From assembly GCA_018894105.1 (NCBI GenBank), contig CM032127.1, positions 28,388,369-28,452,368 of the forward strand: DNA of 64,000 nt, written 5' to 3'. This DNA is from Jacaranda mimosifolia (taxonomy: Eukaryota > Streptophyta > Magnoliopsida > Lamiales > Bignoniaceae). Positions 36,628 through 48,019 of this stretch are shown one piece after another. Position 1 is the stretch's first letter; every line of letters begins with the position of its first letter. Under the pieces are notes generated by a model. That model was not told the origin of the DNA. It did not search any database and was given only the letters and a program-made list of their open reading frames with translations. A program made the translations under genes and the position numbers.

Positions 36628-36980
36628 TGTGTGAATGCAGGGGAAGTGAGAGCGTTGTGAACCAGAAATTATCAGATTTTCAGGGAAACTGGGAAAGCGC
36701 CATGTGATGGGAGTTGCTATGAACATGGGTATTCATAGTAATGTATGCGTGAATATTCTTAATTTTTTTTCCTTTTTCCGTCATGAGTTATTGTGGTCAT
36801 GTTTAAGACAAGCTTTTCTGATAGTGCACTTGTGTTTCAATATTTTGGGGATAGCGATGTAATTTTCTTATAGTTTTATTGTTGTCATGTTTAAGAGACT
36901 TCTTTTGCAACTGTATAAATAGATGGAACTAATGTTTTTAAAATCGGACTGGACCAAGAATCAGTAATATTATAGGTTAT

Positions 36981-37449
36981 TAGGAGTGTTTAAAATTGAA
37001 TCAATCCGAACAAAATTTATTAAATCGATCCAAAAAGTTGAAAATAAAAAAAAATTGATTAAATTATTTTTATTTATTTTTTAAATTGAAAAATATCAAA
37101 TGGTTTGGTTCGATTTTTGTTTGGCACAGTCAAAATCAAACTGAACCGATCATATATTACTAAAATATTATCATACTCTTATTTTTATATTTTTTGACAA
37201 AAAATTCCCTAAACTTTTTATATATTTCTTTTCCACCCAAGCCCAAACCCAACCCAATGGAAAGAAGAAAAAGAAAAATCGAAAAATTGAACCAAACCAA
37301 ATCGAATTTGATTGGCTTTGTTTGGTTCGGTTCGATTCTCTTCTCTATATTGAACCGAACAGAATGGTTGGTCTTATACCAAAACCAATTGATTTGGTTC
37401 GGTTGAGATTTTTTCCAAAATCAAACCAAACAAACCGTGAACACCCCTA
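36981..37449. mobile_element. hAT-like MITE nested in the larger element
   Basis: The ends TAGGAGTGTTTAAAAT and, complemented, TAGGGGTGTTCACGGT form an inverted repeat. The interior is rich in GGTTCGGTTCGATT-type sequence and its complement. The flanks TAGGTTAT and CTGGTTAC are a possible but imperfect 8-bp duplication. Confidence 0.7.
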
Positions 37450-37528
37450 CTGGTTACTGGTTATTGATTCTATAAGTTCAGCTGATGTAACATCATAATG
37501 ATATCATAATTATGTTTAATTTTATAAA

Positions 37529-37860
37529 TATATACTAGCAATTGTGGCACATTCAATGTATGTGCTAAAATTTTTATAACATACATTAAATAAAATGAAT
37601 ATTTATTTTTAGTACAATATTAGTTTTTTAGTAACATTTGGTATTTATTTAGTTTTTTAGTATAATAACACAACAAATTATGATAAGATGATAATTACAT
37701 GTAAAGAATATGTAAGTTGTAAATGGTGGTTACTATATAAGTTGTAGACTGTAGTTATGAATATTAAAGAAAAGCAATGAGGGCATCTTAGGTGCATCAA
37801 TGAAAACAAACCAAATTGGGGTAGGTGCTTTATTAATAAAATAGATATAGATATAGATAA
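37529..37860. repeat. Repeat fragment of CTAGCAATTGTGGCAC type
   Basis: It begins ATACTAGCAATTGTGGCACA and ends near ATAAAATAGATATAGATAT. This pattern occurs in small dispersed plant repeats, but I cannot place its class with confidence. Confidence 0.4.
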
Positions 37861-38575
37861 TATTTTAATATTAATAAAAAGATAAAAATTTCAATAATAT
37901 AGGAAAAATATTATTCAAAATTTTTTTATTCTTACTCATTTTTAGGTTGTTCTTTAAAAAAAAAATATTTCACAATTAGTCAACTACAAATAAATAATTT
38001 AATTAAAAGAATATTTAATATTAATTTAAGTAATCGTCAACTTCATGCTTCAAATTCAAATAAAAATAAGTTTTTTCACACTAAATATTCAATATAATTT
38101 TAAAGAGATTAAACAAAATAAAATAGCAAATTAGACATAAGCATCCATATATAACTACTACTTTATTAAATTTCAAGAAAATATATTTATGTTTTAAAAG
38201 GCTACTTGTCCAAAATCTTTAGTCATCATAATCATGTTCAACTCATAATTCCTCTTTTTATTTTTATACTCTTTATCCTTCAAAAAATTTTAATTTTTAA
38301 ATTTTAAAAAAAATAGAAAAATAAGTGAACTGGTGGCGAATCGGTACTGGTTGAACCACTACCAGTTAAACCGATTTTTGATCAATTTTAATCGATTTTG
38401 TAGCTCCTCAATTTTTAAGTTTCAATCGGACCAGATTAGCCTCCAGTAACTGATTCAATCGATCCAATCGATCGGTCCAATTCGATTTTCAAAATATTAG
38501 ATGGAACTATTATAAGGGAAAAAAATGAAAATAGAGGTAAGGCCCATTGACTTTCCAAAATGTACATATTATTAG

Positions 38576-39188
38576 TGAAAGTACAATTACAGTTGAAAAA
38601 ATATAAAATAATCTTCAAGCTGATGCGAGGACATCTCACTCTTGTTAAGGAGATTCAAGCCCACTGCAGTAGAAATTAGTTATTGGTCCAGTCGTCCCCT
38701 CCAGAGCCCAACAACATCATGTAACTCAAAAAACTTTGGACAAACTTTTGAGTTCAAAGCTCCATGACAAGAACACCTTCATTTAACTAGTATAACTCTC
38801 TTTTAGTGTATGAAATATAATAGTTGTAAAAATTCTTGAAAGTGACCAAAAAGGAAGAAATGGCTCCTATTTATAAGTGTGGAGGACCTCCATAATATAA
38901 ATAAGAAGTAGTGGATAATTAAACTAGAGGTTATACATAGGAACATAGAGGGTGACAAATAAATTGAGGAATTCGTGGCATTGGAAAGACAAAAAAATTG
39001 TATTAGTGGCTATAAATGTGAATTGAAGAAGAGTAAAGGGTAGACAATTTACTGCACTACTAAAGAATAATGAGGGACTCTACACTACTTCACTAATCTC
39101 CACCATAATGTCATCCTTTTATCATCATCAGTGGAGTAATAGGTAAGGACATTTACATTAACTTTAATATTAAAATGCTCATATACGA
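38576..39188 (-). repeat. 3' LTR of the copia element
   Basis: Collinear with 43695-44331, with many substitutions and a block of about 24 bases missing near 38700. TATAAATA lies at 38875-38868. Confidence 0.85.
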
Positions 39189-39207
39189 ACATTCCCCCAC
39201 CCATTTC
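39189..39207 (-). other. Polypurine tract of the copia element
   Basis: On the minus strand GAAATGGGTGGGGGAATGT directly precedes the 3' LTR. Confidence 0.75.
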
Positions 39208-39742
39208 AATATTAAAATAGAGTATACCAATTGAAGGGAGACTACTATGCATAATAAAGGTGTGCTCTGCATTGAACCTCCACTTAGTAAAACAGCAACC
39301 TCTACTCCGGAGCCAATAGTGGTCTTAGACTTGAACTATGACTGCTTAAGGGAAATAAAGTATCACTGCCTACACATAATAGTCAAGGTGTTGACATAAG
39401 CTTTATTGGCCAGCACATTATGGCCTTTTGCTATCCTGGATTTCATGAGTGTTTTTGAGAATAAGCTCAATTCTCATAGGAAGCGAGCTACTTCCACACT
39501 CACATAGGTGAAATCTATCAAGAGTGCTTTTGTAACTCTAACACCTCACTCATAAGAGCTATAGATTTTTATTAAGAGTTAATAAACTCATCCTCATCAT
39601 ATCATTACAAGATAAATGTACTCACATCATAGGGACAAGGAAACAAATAAATATAATAGTGCATTTTATAACAAGTCATCATATGATTTGTTTCTCCCAT
39701 TGAACCTGGTTATAGAATATCTAGTCCCCAAGTTGGGTTACC

Positions 39743-40402
39743 TCATATATGACTTATGACTTTATGGGCTTCAACCCCATCTCTCGATGTGCTACAGACC
39801 CTTTCTCTTGCTAAGGCCTTAGTCAATGGATCTGCAAGATCATCACAAGATCTCACATAATTGATATTAGTGGTACCATTTATTAAGTAAGATCTCACAA
39901 TACTGTGTTTCCTCCTTATAGATATGGATTTACCGTTATAGTAACGGTTTTGTACTCTGCCAATTGCAGTGATGCTATCACAATGAATTAATATTGGAGG
40001 AATTGGTTTTTCAAAATAAGGTATTTTGAATAGTAAATCTCTTAACCAATTAGCCTCTTTACTAGCTGAAGCTAAAGCAATAAGCTCAGCCTCCATGGTA
40101 GAGATAGCAATAATAGTTTGCTTTTTTGATTTTCAACAAATAACACCACCACCCAAAGTAAAAATATAACTAGTGGTAGAACAAGAATCATCTGATAAAC
40201 TGTTCCAATCTGCATCAGAAAAGCCTTCAAGTATAACAGGGTATTTTTTATAAAATAAACCATATGTTTTTATACCAAGTAAATATCTCATAACTCTTGT
40301 TATAGCATGCCAATGTTCAATACCTGGCTTGCTTGTAAACCTACTAAGTACTCCTATTGCATATGCAATATCAGGCCGAGTAAAATCAGTTGCATATCTC
40401 AA
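39743..40402 (-). pseudogene. RNase H of the copia element
   Basis: MRYATDFTRPDIAYAIGVLS and FSDADWNSLSDDSCSTTSY are followed in another frame by MEAELIALASASKEANWLRD, ILIHCDSITAI and VRSCDDLADPLTKALARERV. The catalytic D/E/D positions (SDADW, MEAELIAL, HCDS) are all present; one frameshift lies between the pieces. Confidence 0.9.
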
Positions 40403-40478
40403 ACTTCCAATTAAAGTAGCATACTCCTTTTGTTTTATTACATCATCATCACTTTTAACAGGAAATAAGTGAGCACTT

Positions 40479-41521
40479 CAAATCAAAAGGAGTTGTAACA
40501 TGCTTGCAATCAATAAAATTGGATTTTTTGTCAAAATTTTCTCAACATAATGTGACTGGTCAATGAAAATACCATCACATATTTTTGTAATTTTTATACC
40601 CAATATAAAGTTTGCCTCACCAAGATCCTTCATGTCAAAGTGGCTACTAAGCATGCTTTTAGTCTCTTTAACAACATGCAAATTAGAGCCAAAGATCAAT
40701 AAATCATCAACATATAGGCAAACAATACATGTGAATTATTCAATGACTTATGAAAAATGCATTTGTCACGCTCATTTGAATTCTCAATCATATAGGAATC
40801 ACACTTCTCATGCCACTACTTAGGTGCCTGTCTCAAGCCGTATAAGGATTTAGTCAATTTACACACTTTGTTTTCTTGGCCTGCTTTTGTAAAACCTTCG
40901 GGTTGATCCATGTAAATCTCTTCATTTAAGTCTCCATTTAAAAATGCAGTTTTTATATCCATTTGATGTATCTGTAAATCAAAAATTGTAGCAACAACAA
41001 TCAAAAGTCTAATGGATGTTACTTTAGTAACTGGAGAATAAGTGTCAAACAATTCTAGGCCTTCTGGTTGCTTGAAACCTTTAGCAACTAATCTAGACTT
41101 ATATTTATCAATAGGCCTATCCGGTTTTAATTTTTTTCCTGAGGACCCATTTACAACCAATTATTTTACAACTAGGAGGTAAATCAACTAATTTTCAAGT
41201 TTTATTAGAAATTTGCAATTCCATCTCATCATTTACAGCCTCTTTCCAAAAAATAGCATCAGGTGAAGATAAAGTGTCTTGTAAATTCAGTAGGTCATTG
41301 TCAACATTAAAAATGTAAAAGTCAGGACCAGAATCTTTTTCTACTCTAGCCATTTTACTTCTTCTTAGTTGAAAATCATTATTATTTTCTTTTCTCAAAT
41401 TTGAAGTAGAAGATCTAAGTAGAGATAAAATATTTTCATTTTTTCTTTGACCCCCACTATTTTTAGAATTAAATAGAAACTTTTCTTCATGAAAAATAGC
41501 ATCACCTAATTCAAAAATCAC
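40479..41521 (-). pseudogene. pol: Reverse transcriptase of the copia element
   Basis: After a variable linker (41521-41195), RT shows YKSRLVAKGFKQPEGLELFD, TYSPVTKVTSIRLL, QMDIKTAFLNGDLNEEIYMD and CKLTKSLYGLRQAPK. A stop-rich gap follows, then the catalytic box CLYVDDLLIFG (40714-40703, intact) and MKDLGEANFILGIKI. Nonsense changes at about 40816-40700 destroy the frame. Confidence 0.9.
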
Positions 41522-41545
41522 ATTATCATCAAGATTTAAAAATCT

Positions 41546-42409
41546 TTAGGCTATACTATTAGAAGCATAACCAAGAAAAGCACAAGTGGTAACTTTTACT
41601 CCCAACTTTGGAATTTTAGGATATGTTAGCCTTATATAAGCTAAACAACCCCAAACTCTCAAATATCTCAAGTTTGGCTTATGACCTATCCATAGTTCAA
41701 AAGAGGTTACTTTAGACTTTTCATGTGGCACCCTATTTAACACATAACAAGCTACCCCAAAGATTCAAAGATGCACTTGACTCAATAAGCATGGCATTTG
41801 CCAATTCAACCAAAGTTCTATTTTTCCTTTCAGCCACACCATTAGATACGTGAGAATAAGGGAAAATAACTTCATGAATTATTTCTAGTGATTTACAAAA
41901 GAATTAAACTCATTGAAATCATATTCTCGACCTCTATCACTTCCAACTCTTTCTATTTTCTTACCAAATTGATTTTCCACCCCATGAAGGTAATCTTTAA
42001 ACTTCTCAAACACATCACTTTTATTCTTCATCAAATGAGTATTTAGAGAAATCATCAATAAAAGTAACAAAATATCAATTCCCCCACGAGTTAAAGTTTC
42101 TCCAAGTTAACAAACATAACTATGAATCAACTCTAACAATTCAGTTTTTCTTTCAACACTAGGATGAGGTCTCTTAGTAATCTTTGCTTTGCTACAAGCC
42201 TCACATTTTTCAAAATCTTTTTTAATGATTGGAATTAATCCTAAATTACTCATGATTCCCATATAACGGTTAATTATATGATGTAAACAAGCATGCCAAA
42301 AATTAGTAGAAGAGAGCAAGTACACAGAACTATAAGGTACTTTATTCATCTCAATGCTTAGCTTGAACATCCCATCACATGCATATCCCTTTTTCCTATA
42401 AAACACCAT
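41546..42409 (-). pseudogene. Integrase of the copia element
   Basis: The pre-integrase HHCC region is present (FWHACLHHI, then CEACSKAKITKRPH) at 42409-42107. The core continues with GSDRGREYDFNEF at 42070-41885 and, after a damaged stretch with many stops, the C-terminal MLNRVPHEKSKVTSFELWIG and AFLGYASNS pieces at 41743-41546. Confidence 0.87.
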
Positions 42410-42418
42410 TTTTAGTAA

Positions 42419-42994
42419 TTACATATTAATCAGACTCAATAATCCACTTGAAGCTAGCCTTGTTGAGTAAAAAACTAAACACAAATTCTTCCTCATGGAA
42501 GGAGTATAAAACACATCTTTCAAAGTTAGCACCTTTCCTGAGGTGAATTTCAACTCAACTTCTCCTATTCCAAGCAGTTGAATGGTATGAGAATCACCAC
42601 ATATAATAGTTCTAGGCTTTTCAAATGGAGTATACACTTTAAACCAGTCTTTGTCATAGCAGACACGGTGGTTTGCACCAGAATCCGCCCACCACCCATC
42701 AACACTTTCCACCATGTTTATGTCAGTTATCACCACCACAAGTGGCTCCTCAGTTACGTTAGCTTGCAGAGCAGGTTCACTTCTCCAATATTTGCAAAAT
42801 CGAGCAATATGCCCATTTTTGCCACAAACATAACATATTTTCGAATTTTGATGTTGATATTGTGCTTGGTTATTGTGACCATTATTCTTCTTGGGAGATT
42901 TACCATTTTTATGATTTTTCTTTTTTGGCTTCAAGTAGGTATTTTTGTGAGAGTTGGGTGCAACATTATTTGAAGAAACTAAATTTACTTTCAT
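42419..42994 (-). pseudogene. Zinc knuckle and protease of the copia element
   Basis: A Lys/Asn-rich linker leads to a complete CCHC knuckle, [14 protein letters not shown], which binds the RNA template. The copia protease follows with an intact active site, [13 protein letters not shown], and the [20 protein letters not shown] segment. This 191-codon open frame is one of the best preserved parts of the element. Confidence 0.9.
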
Positions 42995-43003
42995 AGTGAT
43001 GGG

Positions 43004-43758
43004 TTATGAAGTTCTCTCAACCGACTGCATAAGTGTATCTTGGCCTCTTGCTTCTTCCTCCATGTGAATCCGTATTATCAAAGTGTTAAGAGATGTTTCC
43101 TTTTGTTCGTGGCACATATTTTTTTGAAATTCCTTCCAAGAAGTTGGAAGTTTGTCAATTATGCCACAAACAACAAGGTTATCTCCAATTTTGATGTCCT
43201 CCGACCTAAGCTCTCTTACTATCATAAAAAAATCTTGAGCTTGGTCTACCACTGATTTATTGACCACTATTTGAAACCAAAAAAATCTGCTAGCAGCATA
43301 TTTTTCGCACCTACTTCCTCTGTATCATTTTTACTCTGCAAAGCTTTCCAAATTTTCTTTGCAGTAGAGTAAGTTCTATCATAATAATCATAAATATTAT
43401 CAGATAGATAGTTAAGAAGATAATGCCAGCACTTCAATGAATCATTATTATAGTTCTCTACATTCTCTTGGTGGATAGCGTATTCCTTATCATTCATGTT
43501 GGTATCATCTATCTTGTTTGGGTCTTTCTCAATAAGAACATAAGAAACATTAAGAAGACTCAAGTAAAAAACAACTTTACCCTTCCACCTCTTGAAGTGA
43601 GTGCCATTAAAGCAAAATGGCTTGTTGAGATCTCCCATGTTGATATCCATTGGTTTTTCAACTGTAGCCATATGAATCTCCTTAAAATTATTAGTGAAAG
43701 TATAATTACAGTTGAAAAAATATAGAATAATCTTCAGATTGAGGTGCAGATATCTCAC
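43004..43758 (-). pseudogene. gag: gag of the copia element
   Basis: The reading frame opens inside the LTR at 43758 and passes through MATVEKPMDINMGDLNK, FNGTHFKRWKGKVVFYLS and TAKKIWKALQSK to a stop at 43267. The UBN2-type gag domain continues in a second piece (43267-43004) with [29 protein letters not shown] and [13 protein letters not shown] single in-frame stop separates the halves, so gag is nearly intact. Confidence 0.88.
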
Positions 43759-44331
43759 TCTCTTTAAGGAAATTCAAGCCTACTACAGTAGAAATTGGTT
43801 ACTAGTCAAGTAGTAATACTCTTAAGTTGTCTCCTCCAAAATACAACAACCTAACAACATCGTGTAGCTCAAAAAACTCTAGACAAGCTTTTGAGTTCAA
43901 AGCTCCACCACAAGAACACTTTCCTTTAACTAGTATAACTCTCTTTTAGTGTGTGAAATTTAATAGTTGTAAGAATTTTTGCAAATGACCAAAAAGGAAG
44001 AAATGGCTCCTATTTATATGTGTGGATGACTTCCATAATATAAATGAGAAATAGTGGATAATTAAACTAGGGTTACACATAGGAACATGGAGGGTGGCAA
44101 ATAAATTGAGGAATTAATGGCATTGGACAGGCATAAAAAATGATGTTAGTGGCTACAAATGTGAATTGAAGAAGAGTAAAGGAAAGATCCTTCACTGCAC
44201 TACTAAAGAATAATGAGAAACTCTTCACTACTCCACTAATCTCCACCATAATGTCATCATTTTATCATCATCAATGGAGTAATATGTAAGGACATTTACA
44301 TTAACTTTAATATTAAAATGCCCATACACCA
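43695..44331 (-). repeat. 5' LTR of the copia element
   Basis: On the minus strand it begins TGGTGTATGGGCATTTTAAT and has TATAAATA at 44018-44011. Its end near 43695 runs almost directly into gag. Confidence 0.82.
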
Positions 44332-45427
44332 ATAAATATCACAGATCTTTTTTTGCTATTTGGAAATTTGTGTTAATCCTTTTCTAATAAAAGTCATCAT
44401 TATCTTAAAATTGTTTAAATCAATCAACAGTTTAACTATTAATCTCAAAGGACTATTTTCATGTCACTAAAAAGTTTTGGGGGGAAGGGGAATGACGAGG
44501 TTTTTTCGAGTATTAATGGGTATTTTTTTTACATGCATATATTGTTCTAGTATTTAAAACTTATTAATGATGCAAGTTTTATAAGAGTTAATATTTATCA
44601 AACCCATGTGTTAGTATGTGTAAATTGTAATGATTAAATGCTTAGTGGGTTGTAGCCCATTTGGGTCTAAATGTGCATCTTGGGCTTAATACGTTGGACT
44701 CTCTAGCATTTTGCTTTACTTATTATTTATTCAATTGAATCATTTTAATTAATTTTTACTTTTTTGTCCCTAGAGACTTAATTTGCCATATAATCAAATC
44801 TTCTACTTTCAATTTAAAATTTTAATTTTCATATTAAAAATATAACGTAAGTTATATTTTTTTCAATTTACCTTGCCTTATTTAATTTTATTAAATTTTA
44901 ATGAAGTATTTAATTTATTTTTCACTACTAAAATTTGAAATAACTCAACCTTTTATTAAGTCAAGATTCTTCAGGTCCCCTTATCTTGTTATCTTTTAGG
45001 AGGCGTCGTGCTAATTGCTTTGTATTCACCTGCACTTCAAGTAGACGGGATCATTCGTTTCTTTCTTTGATATTACTTACATGTTCCTTCAAGATACTTT
45101 GTTTATTTTGTGTCGATTGCTCTTGTACGCATACTTGTTACTGCTTTCTCAGATTCTCCTTAGTATTTATATTTTTTTATGGATTATTTATTAAATTGTT
45201 ATGCTTAATTTAATTTTCTTGTTCTTGGCAAGTAAGAAGATTAACTTGCCAAGGATCCATGCTACAAGGGTCGATGGAGAATTGGGACATACGACGGCAC
45301 TCAAGTGAGTTTCATGCTCTACTTCTTTTCTGGTGTGTCAGGCTGATGCAAGTAATGGTTCTAAGGTGGTGATATTCAGGCTAGATGGTAAATGTGCGTG
45401 AGAATCAGTCATCAGAGGTACTTGTCT
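44332..45427. other. No gene; AT-rich DNA, possible 3' LTR of the inverted-duplication element
   Basis: On the minus strand 44640-44830 contains AAATTAAGTCTCTAGGGACA, AAGCCCAAGATGCAC and GGGCTACAACCC, which recall the LTR-like family at 54164-54400 and 55388-55640. It also follows a purine-rich stretch at the edge of arm 1. I treat the LTR call as tentative. Confidence 0.4.
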
Positions 45428-45866
45428 AAAATTCTCTTGCCCTTTTCATGCTAGTGAGGAAAAAGGTTTGTTTCATTACAAACTAAGTCGGAGTTGTGGT
45501 ATTAACGCGCACTAAGATGTAGATGAGACTACTTTTAGCGTTAATAGCTTGCAAGATGATGTAAGTGAGTACGACTAGGGAAATTGGAGATATTCTTTTC
45601 TTCCCAATTGACTGAGTTTGCTGGTGGAGACTTTGCTTGTGTATATGTTTGTCTTCCCATTTAGTTTATTTAGATTGTATGTTTTTCTTGTAGTCGTGCT
45701 TAATCATTTGCTCATTATGTTTATTTTTTTTAGGTTTAGGCTTGGAACTTGATTGTGTAGATGTCTCATCAAGTAAGGGGTTGCAGCAGTAATAGTACAA
45801 CTTAAGGTAGAGGTCACAAGGTTCTCTTAGCAGCAATCTCAGAAAGAGGAATAGTTCACAAAGTTA

Positions 45867-46100
45867 TTGAAAGAGCATGAGAAGCTAAAAGTGGGTTGTG
45901 TGAAAGAGGTGAAGACCAAGAGAAAATTTCTAGAGTCTTCTACAGGGAAGACGCCAATCACCACTTCTTGGGAAGATACAGTGCAAGAGTTCAAAGCTTT
46001 TGGTAAGTTTTTTGAAGAGGTTAAGGCAGAGCCAATAATGGTCAATAAGCAGACCATTCAGGTTTATAATAGGTGCTTAGCGAGATTGGGTAATGCCTAG
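45867..46100 (+). pseudogene. Antisense-type reading frame in arm 1
   Basis: A 77-codon open frame (MKEHEKLKVGCVKEVKTKRK, then SWEDTVQEFKAFGKFFEEVK and VYNRCLARLGNA) has weak open continuations on both sides (about 45760-46240). It is charged, probably helical, and lies opposite to the protease sense of the same element. This is the layout of Tat antisense ORFs, but I recognise no domain. The identical frame is in arm 2. Confidence 0.5.
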
Positions 46101-46600
46101 TTGAGGATTTACTGTTGCTTGATCCCAACATTCTAGTCGAACTTTCTACTGGAGCATTTGTGTGGCCCTAAAGGCTAGCATTGATGCTATGTTAGAGGAT
46201 CCAACGGATGTAGCTCCCCAGGCGTAGATGAAGACCTAGAATATAAGTTTTGATTTGTTCTTTTTTTTATTTGTTAGGGACTACTTCATGTTTTTTTCCT
46301 TTTGCATAAGTCATATGATAGCTAGTTTTCTATTTTTTTATTTTTTTTAATTTTAGGAGGCCAAGTGTTGTCCAGACATTTTGTGCATGCCTTGATGTTG
46401 CATAATTTGTATTGATTTACATACTTAGTCATTTGGACCATTTTTTTTGTATTTTCACGCTCTCAACTCCAATTGCAGCGTAGCGTGGGCAAATGAGTAC
46501 TTGTTCAAGCCTCTCTTCTTCTCTCTCTTTTTTAACTCTTTTGCGGGACTTTGTCATGATAAAAAAAGGTGATGAAAGAACTTGACTATGATCCTCACTG

Positions 46601-47151
46601 GAGGGGGTCTCACCACAAGTTTAATTCCTATGAGCCTCCCTTGGAAGGTCTTATCGTAGTTGTTGAATGTTATGAGTAGGCTTGACTATAAGTCCTGCTT
46701 GAAGGGTCTTATGACATGTTTAATTTCTATGAGCCCAGCTTAGAGGGTCTTATTACAGGTTTAATTTCTAAGAGCCCGATTTTAGGGGGTTGCTAGAGTA
46801 GTTGTAGTTGTTATTATATATACGTTTGCGAGTAAAGACATAGTTGTTGACACGTTTGTGGTTCGCTTGGGGTGTCTTATAGTGGTCTTGCGTCACTCTT
46901 TGTGGTCTTATAGTGGTATTGCACCAAGTACCTCTCTTGGAGGTCTTATAGTAGTCTTTTGCCACGCGCTTTACTTAGCAGGTCTTATAGTGGTCTTTTG
47001 CCATGCGCCCCGCTTAGCGAGTCTTATAGTGGTCTTTTGCCATGCTCTCCGCTTAGGGGTTCTTATAGAAGTCTTTTGCCTCTTATAGTGGACTTCATCA
47101 TACACTTACTTAGGGGTCTTATAATGGTCTTAACCAAGTTCCCCGCTTTGA
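46601..47151. repeat. Tandem arrays (about 40 and 45 bp) in arm 1
   Basis: GGTCTTATAGTGGTCTTTTG plus CCATGCGCCCCGCTTAGC-like units repeat every 31-41 bases at about 46880-47110. A related block with GAGGGTCTTATNACAGGTTTAATTTCTAN-like units of about 45 bases lies at 46601-46790. The position beside the antisense frame matches the 62-bp array of the first Tat element. Confidence 0.8.
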
Positions 47152-47496
47152 GGTCCTTTAGTAGTGCTAATGACGTTTTCATGCTGATTTTATTGTAAAG
47201 TCGAGTATATTGCAATACACTTTGTGCGTCCACTATCATGCAATTATAATAGACTGTGTGCCTCGAGGGTCTTACCGCATTATATGTTGTTCTTCACGGC
47301 CATTGTTTATTAAACATACCTGTGATGTAATGTAAAAAATAATTCATTAAACTAATCAAAAGAAACAAAGATATTGTTCTTGGTCTAGGTCAGCTTTTTA
47401 TTCACTAGTCATTGAAGCAACTCCTAATTAATTAGAGCGACACTTAAGCACTTAAAATGAAAAACTCTAAATACTAGCACAATTTTGAAAGGAATA

Positions 47497-48014
47497 AAAA
47501 AAGAACTTGTAAAGCTAATAATGATGTGTTCAATTATTTTGAGAAGTAGCTCTTATCTTAGTTCGAGATTGAAGTTGCTGATAGAAAGCCTCTCCTTGGT
47601 TGACATTCACCTGAGGTGTGATCATGTATCCAATTGACTTCTTCTCAAGTAGACTATCTTCCGACAATAGTATTGCATTAACATTAGCTTCTTATATTAT
47701 GCCTTTGCCTTTGTCTTTCATTTGTTGTCTCGACCTACCCTTGCACAATTTGGATCGATAGTAGGGACCTTTATTTTCTTTAGGCTACCATAACACTCCC
47801 TGACAGTGCATTGGTCACCAGTAGCTTCACCTGTTCCACTTAGCTATAGAAAACTTCATCTTCATATAAGTTGATACTGCTACTCGAAATAGGTTCAGAC
47901 CTTCCAAGTATGATGTTATATGCCGCCATGGTCTTAACAACTAAGAATCTTTCCATTTTTGTAACTCACCTAGCATAAATGCCTAGGGGAGGAGGAAAGA
48001 GATTTCTACGGGCA
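47497..48014 (-). repeat. 0.5-kb direct repeat, copy A
   Basis: About 518 bp similar to copy B (48020-48336 continued at 50555-50760). Both read CTCTTATCTTAGTTCGA, CCTCTCCTTGGTTGACA, CATAACACTCCCTGAC and TAACTCACCTAGCATAAATG in order. Read on minus it resembles the Tat protease C-terminal region (TMAAYNIILG-like). Confidence 0.85.
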
Positions 48015-48019
48015 AGAAA

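Larger units (their letters stand above)
36930..38499. mobile_element. 1.57-kb hAT-like inverted-repeat element
   Basis: The terminal repeats are TAATGTTTTTAAAATCGG plus ACTGGACC at the left and, complemented, TAATATTTTGAAAATCGA plus ATTGGACC at the right. The 8-bp duplication GATGGAAC is exact at 36922-36929 and 38500-38507. The interior has no transposase. It contains a nested second element and a further repeat fragment. It lies just upstream of the host gene promoter. Confidence 0.87.
38576..44331 (-). mobile_element. Ty1/copia retrotransposon, minus strand, decayed
   Basis: Two similar terminal blocks, 38576-39188 and 43695-44331, are the LTRs. Between them on the minus strand the copia gene order gag, protease, integrase, RT, RNase H is complete but broken by stops and shifts. 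A purine-rich tract precedes the left (3') LTR. No target duplication is clear (ATTAG at left, ATAAA at right). The integrase-before-RT order proves the copia superfamily; the clade is not assigned. Confidence 0.92.

Noticed and set aside
42578..42973. 131-codon plus-strand frame
   Set aside because: It is the antisense shadow of the copia zinc-knuckle/protease frame.
38571..44336. 5-bp target duplication of the copia element (ATTAG / ATAAA)
   Set aside because: The two do not match, and ATTAG also precedes the inner LTR copy, so it is more likely part of the LTR.
46858..47198. Two overlapping frames with repeated LIVVFCHA / SYSGLLPC motifs
   Set aside because: Both are translations of the roughly 40-bp tandem array in the inverted arms and recur in arm 2.
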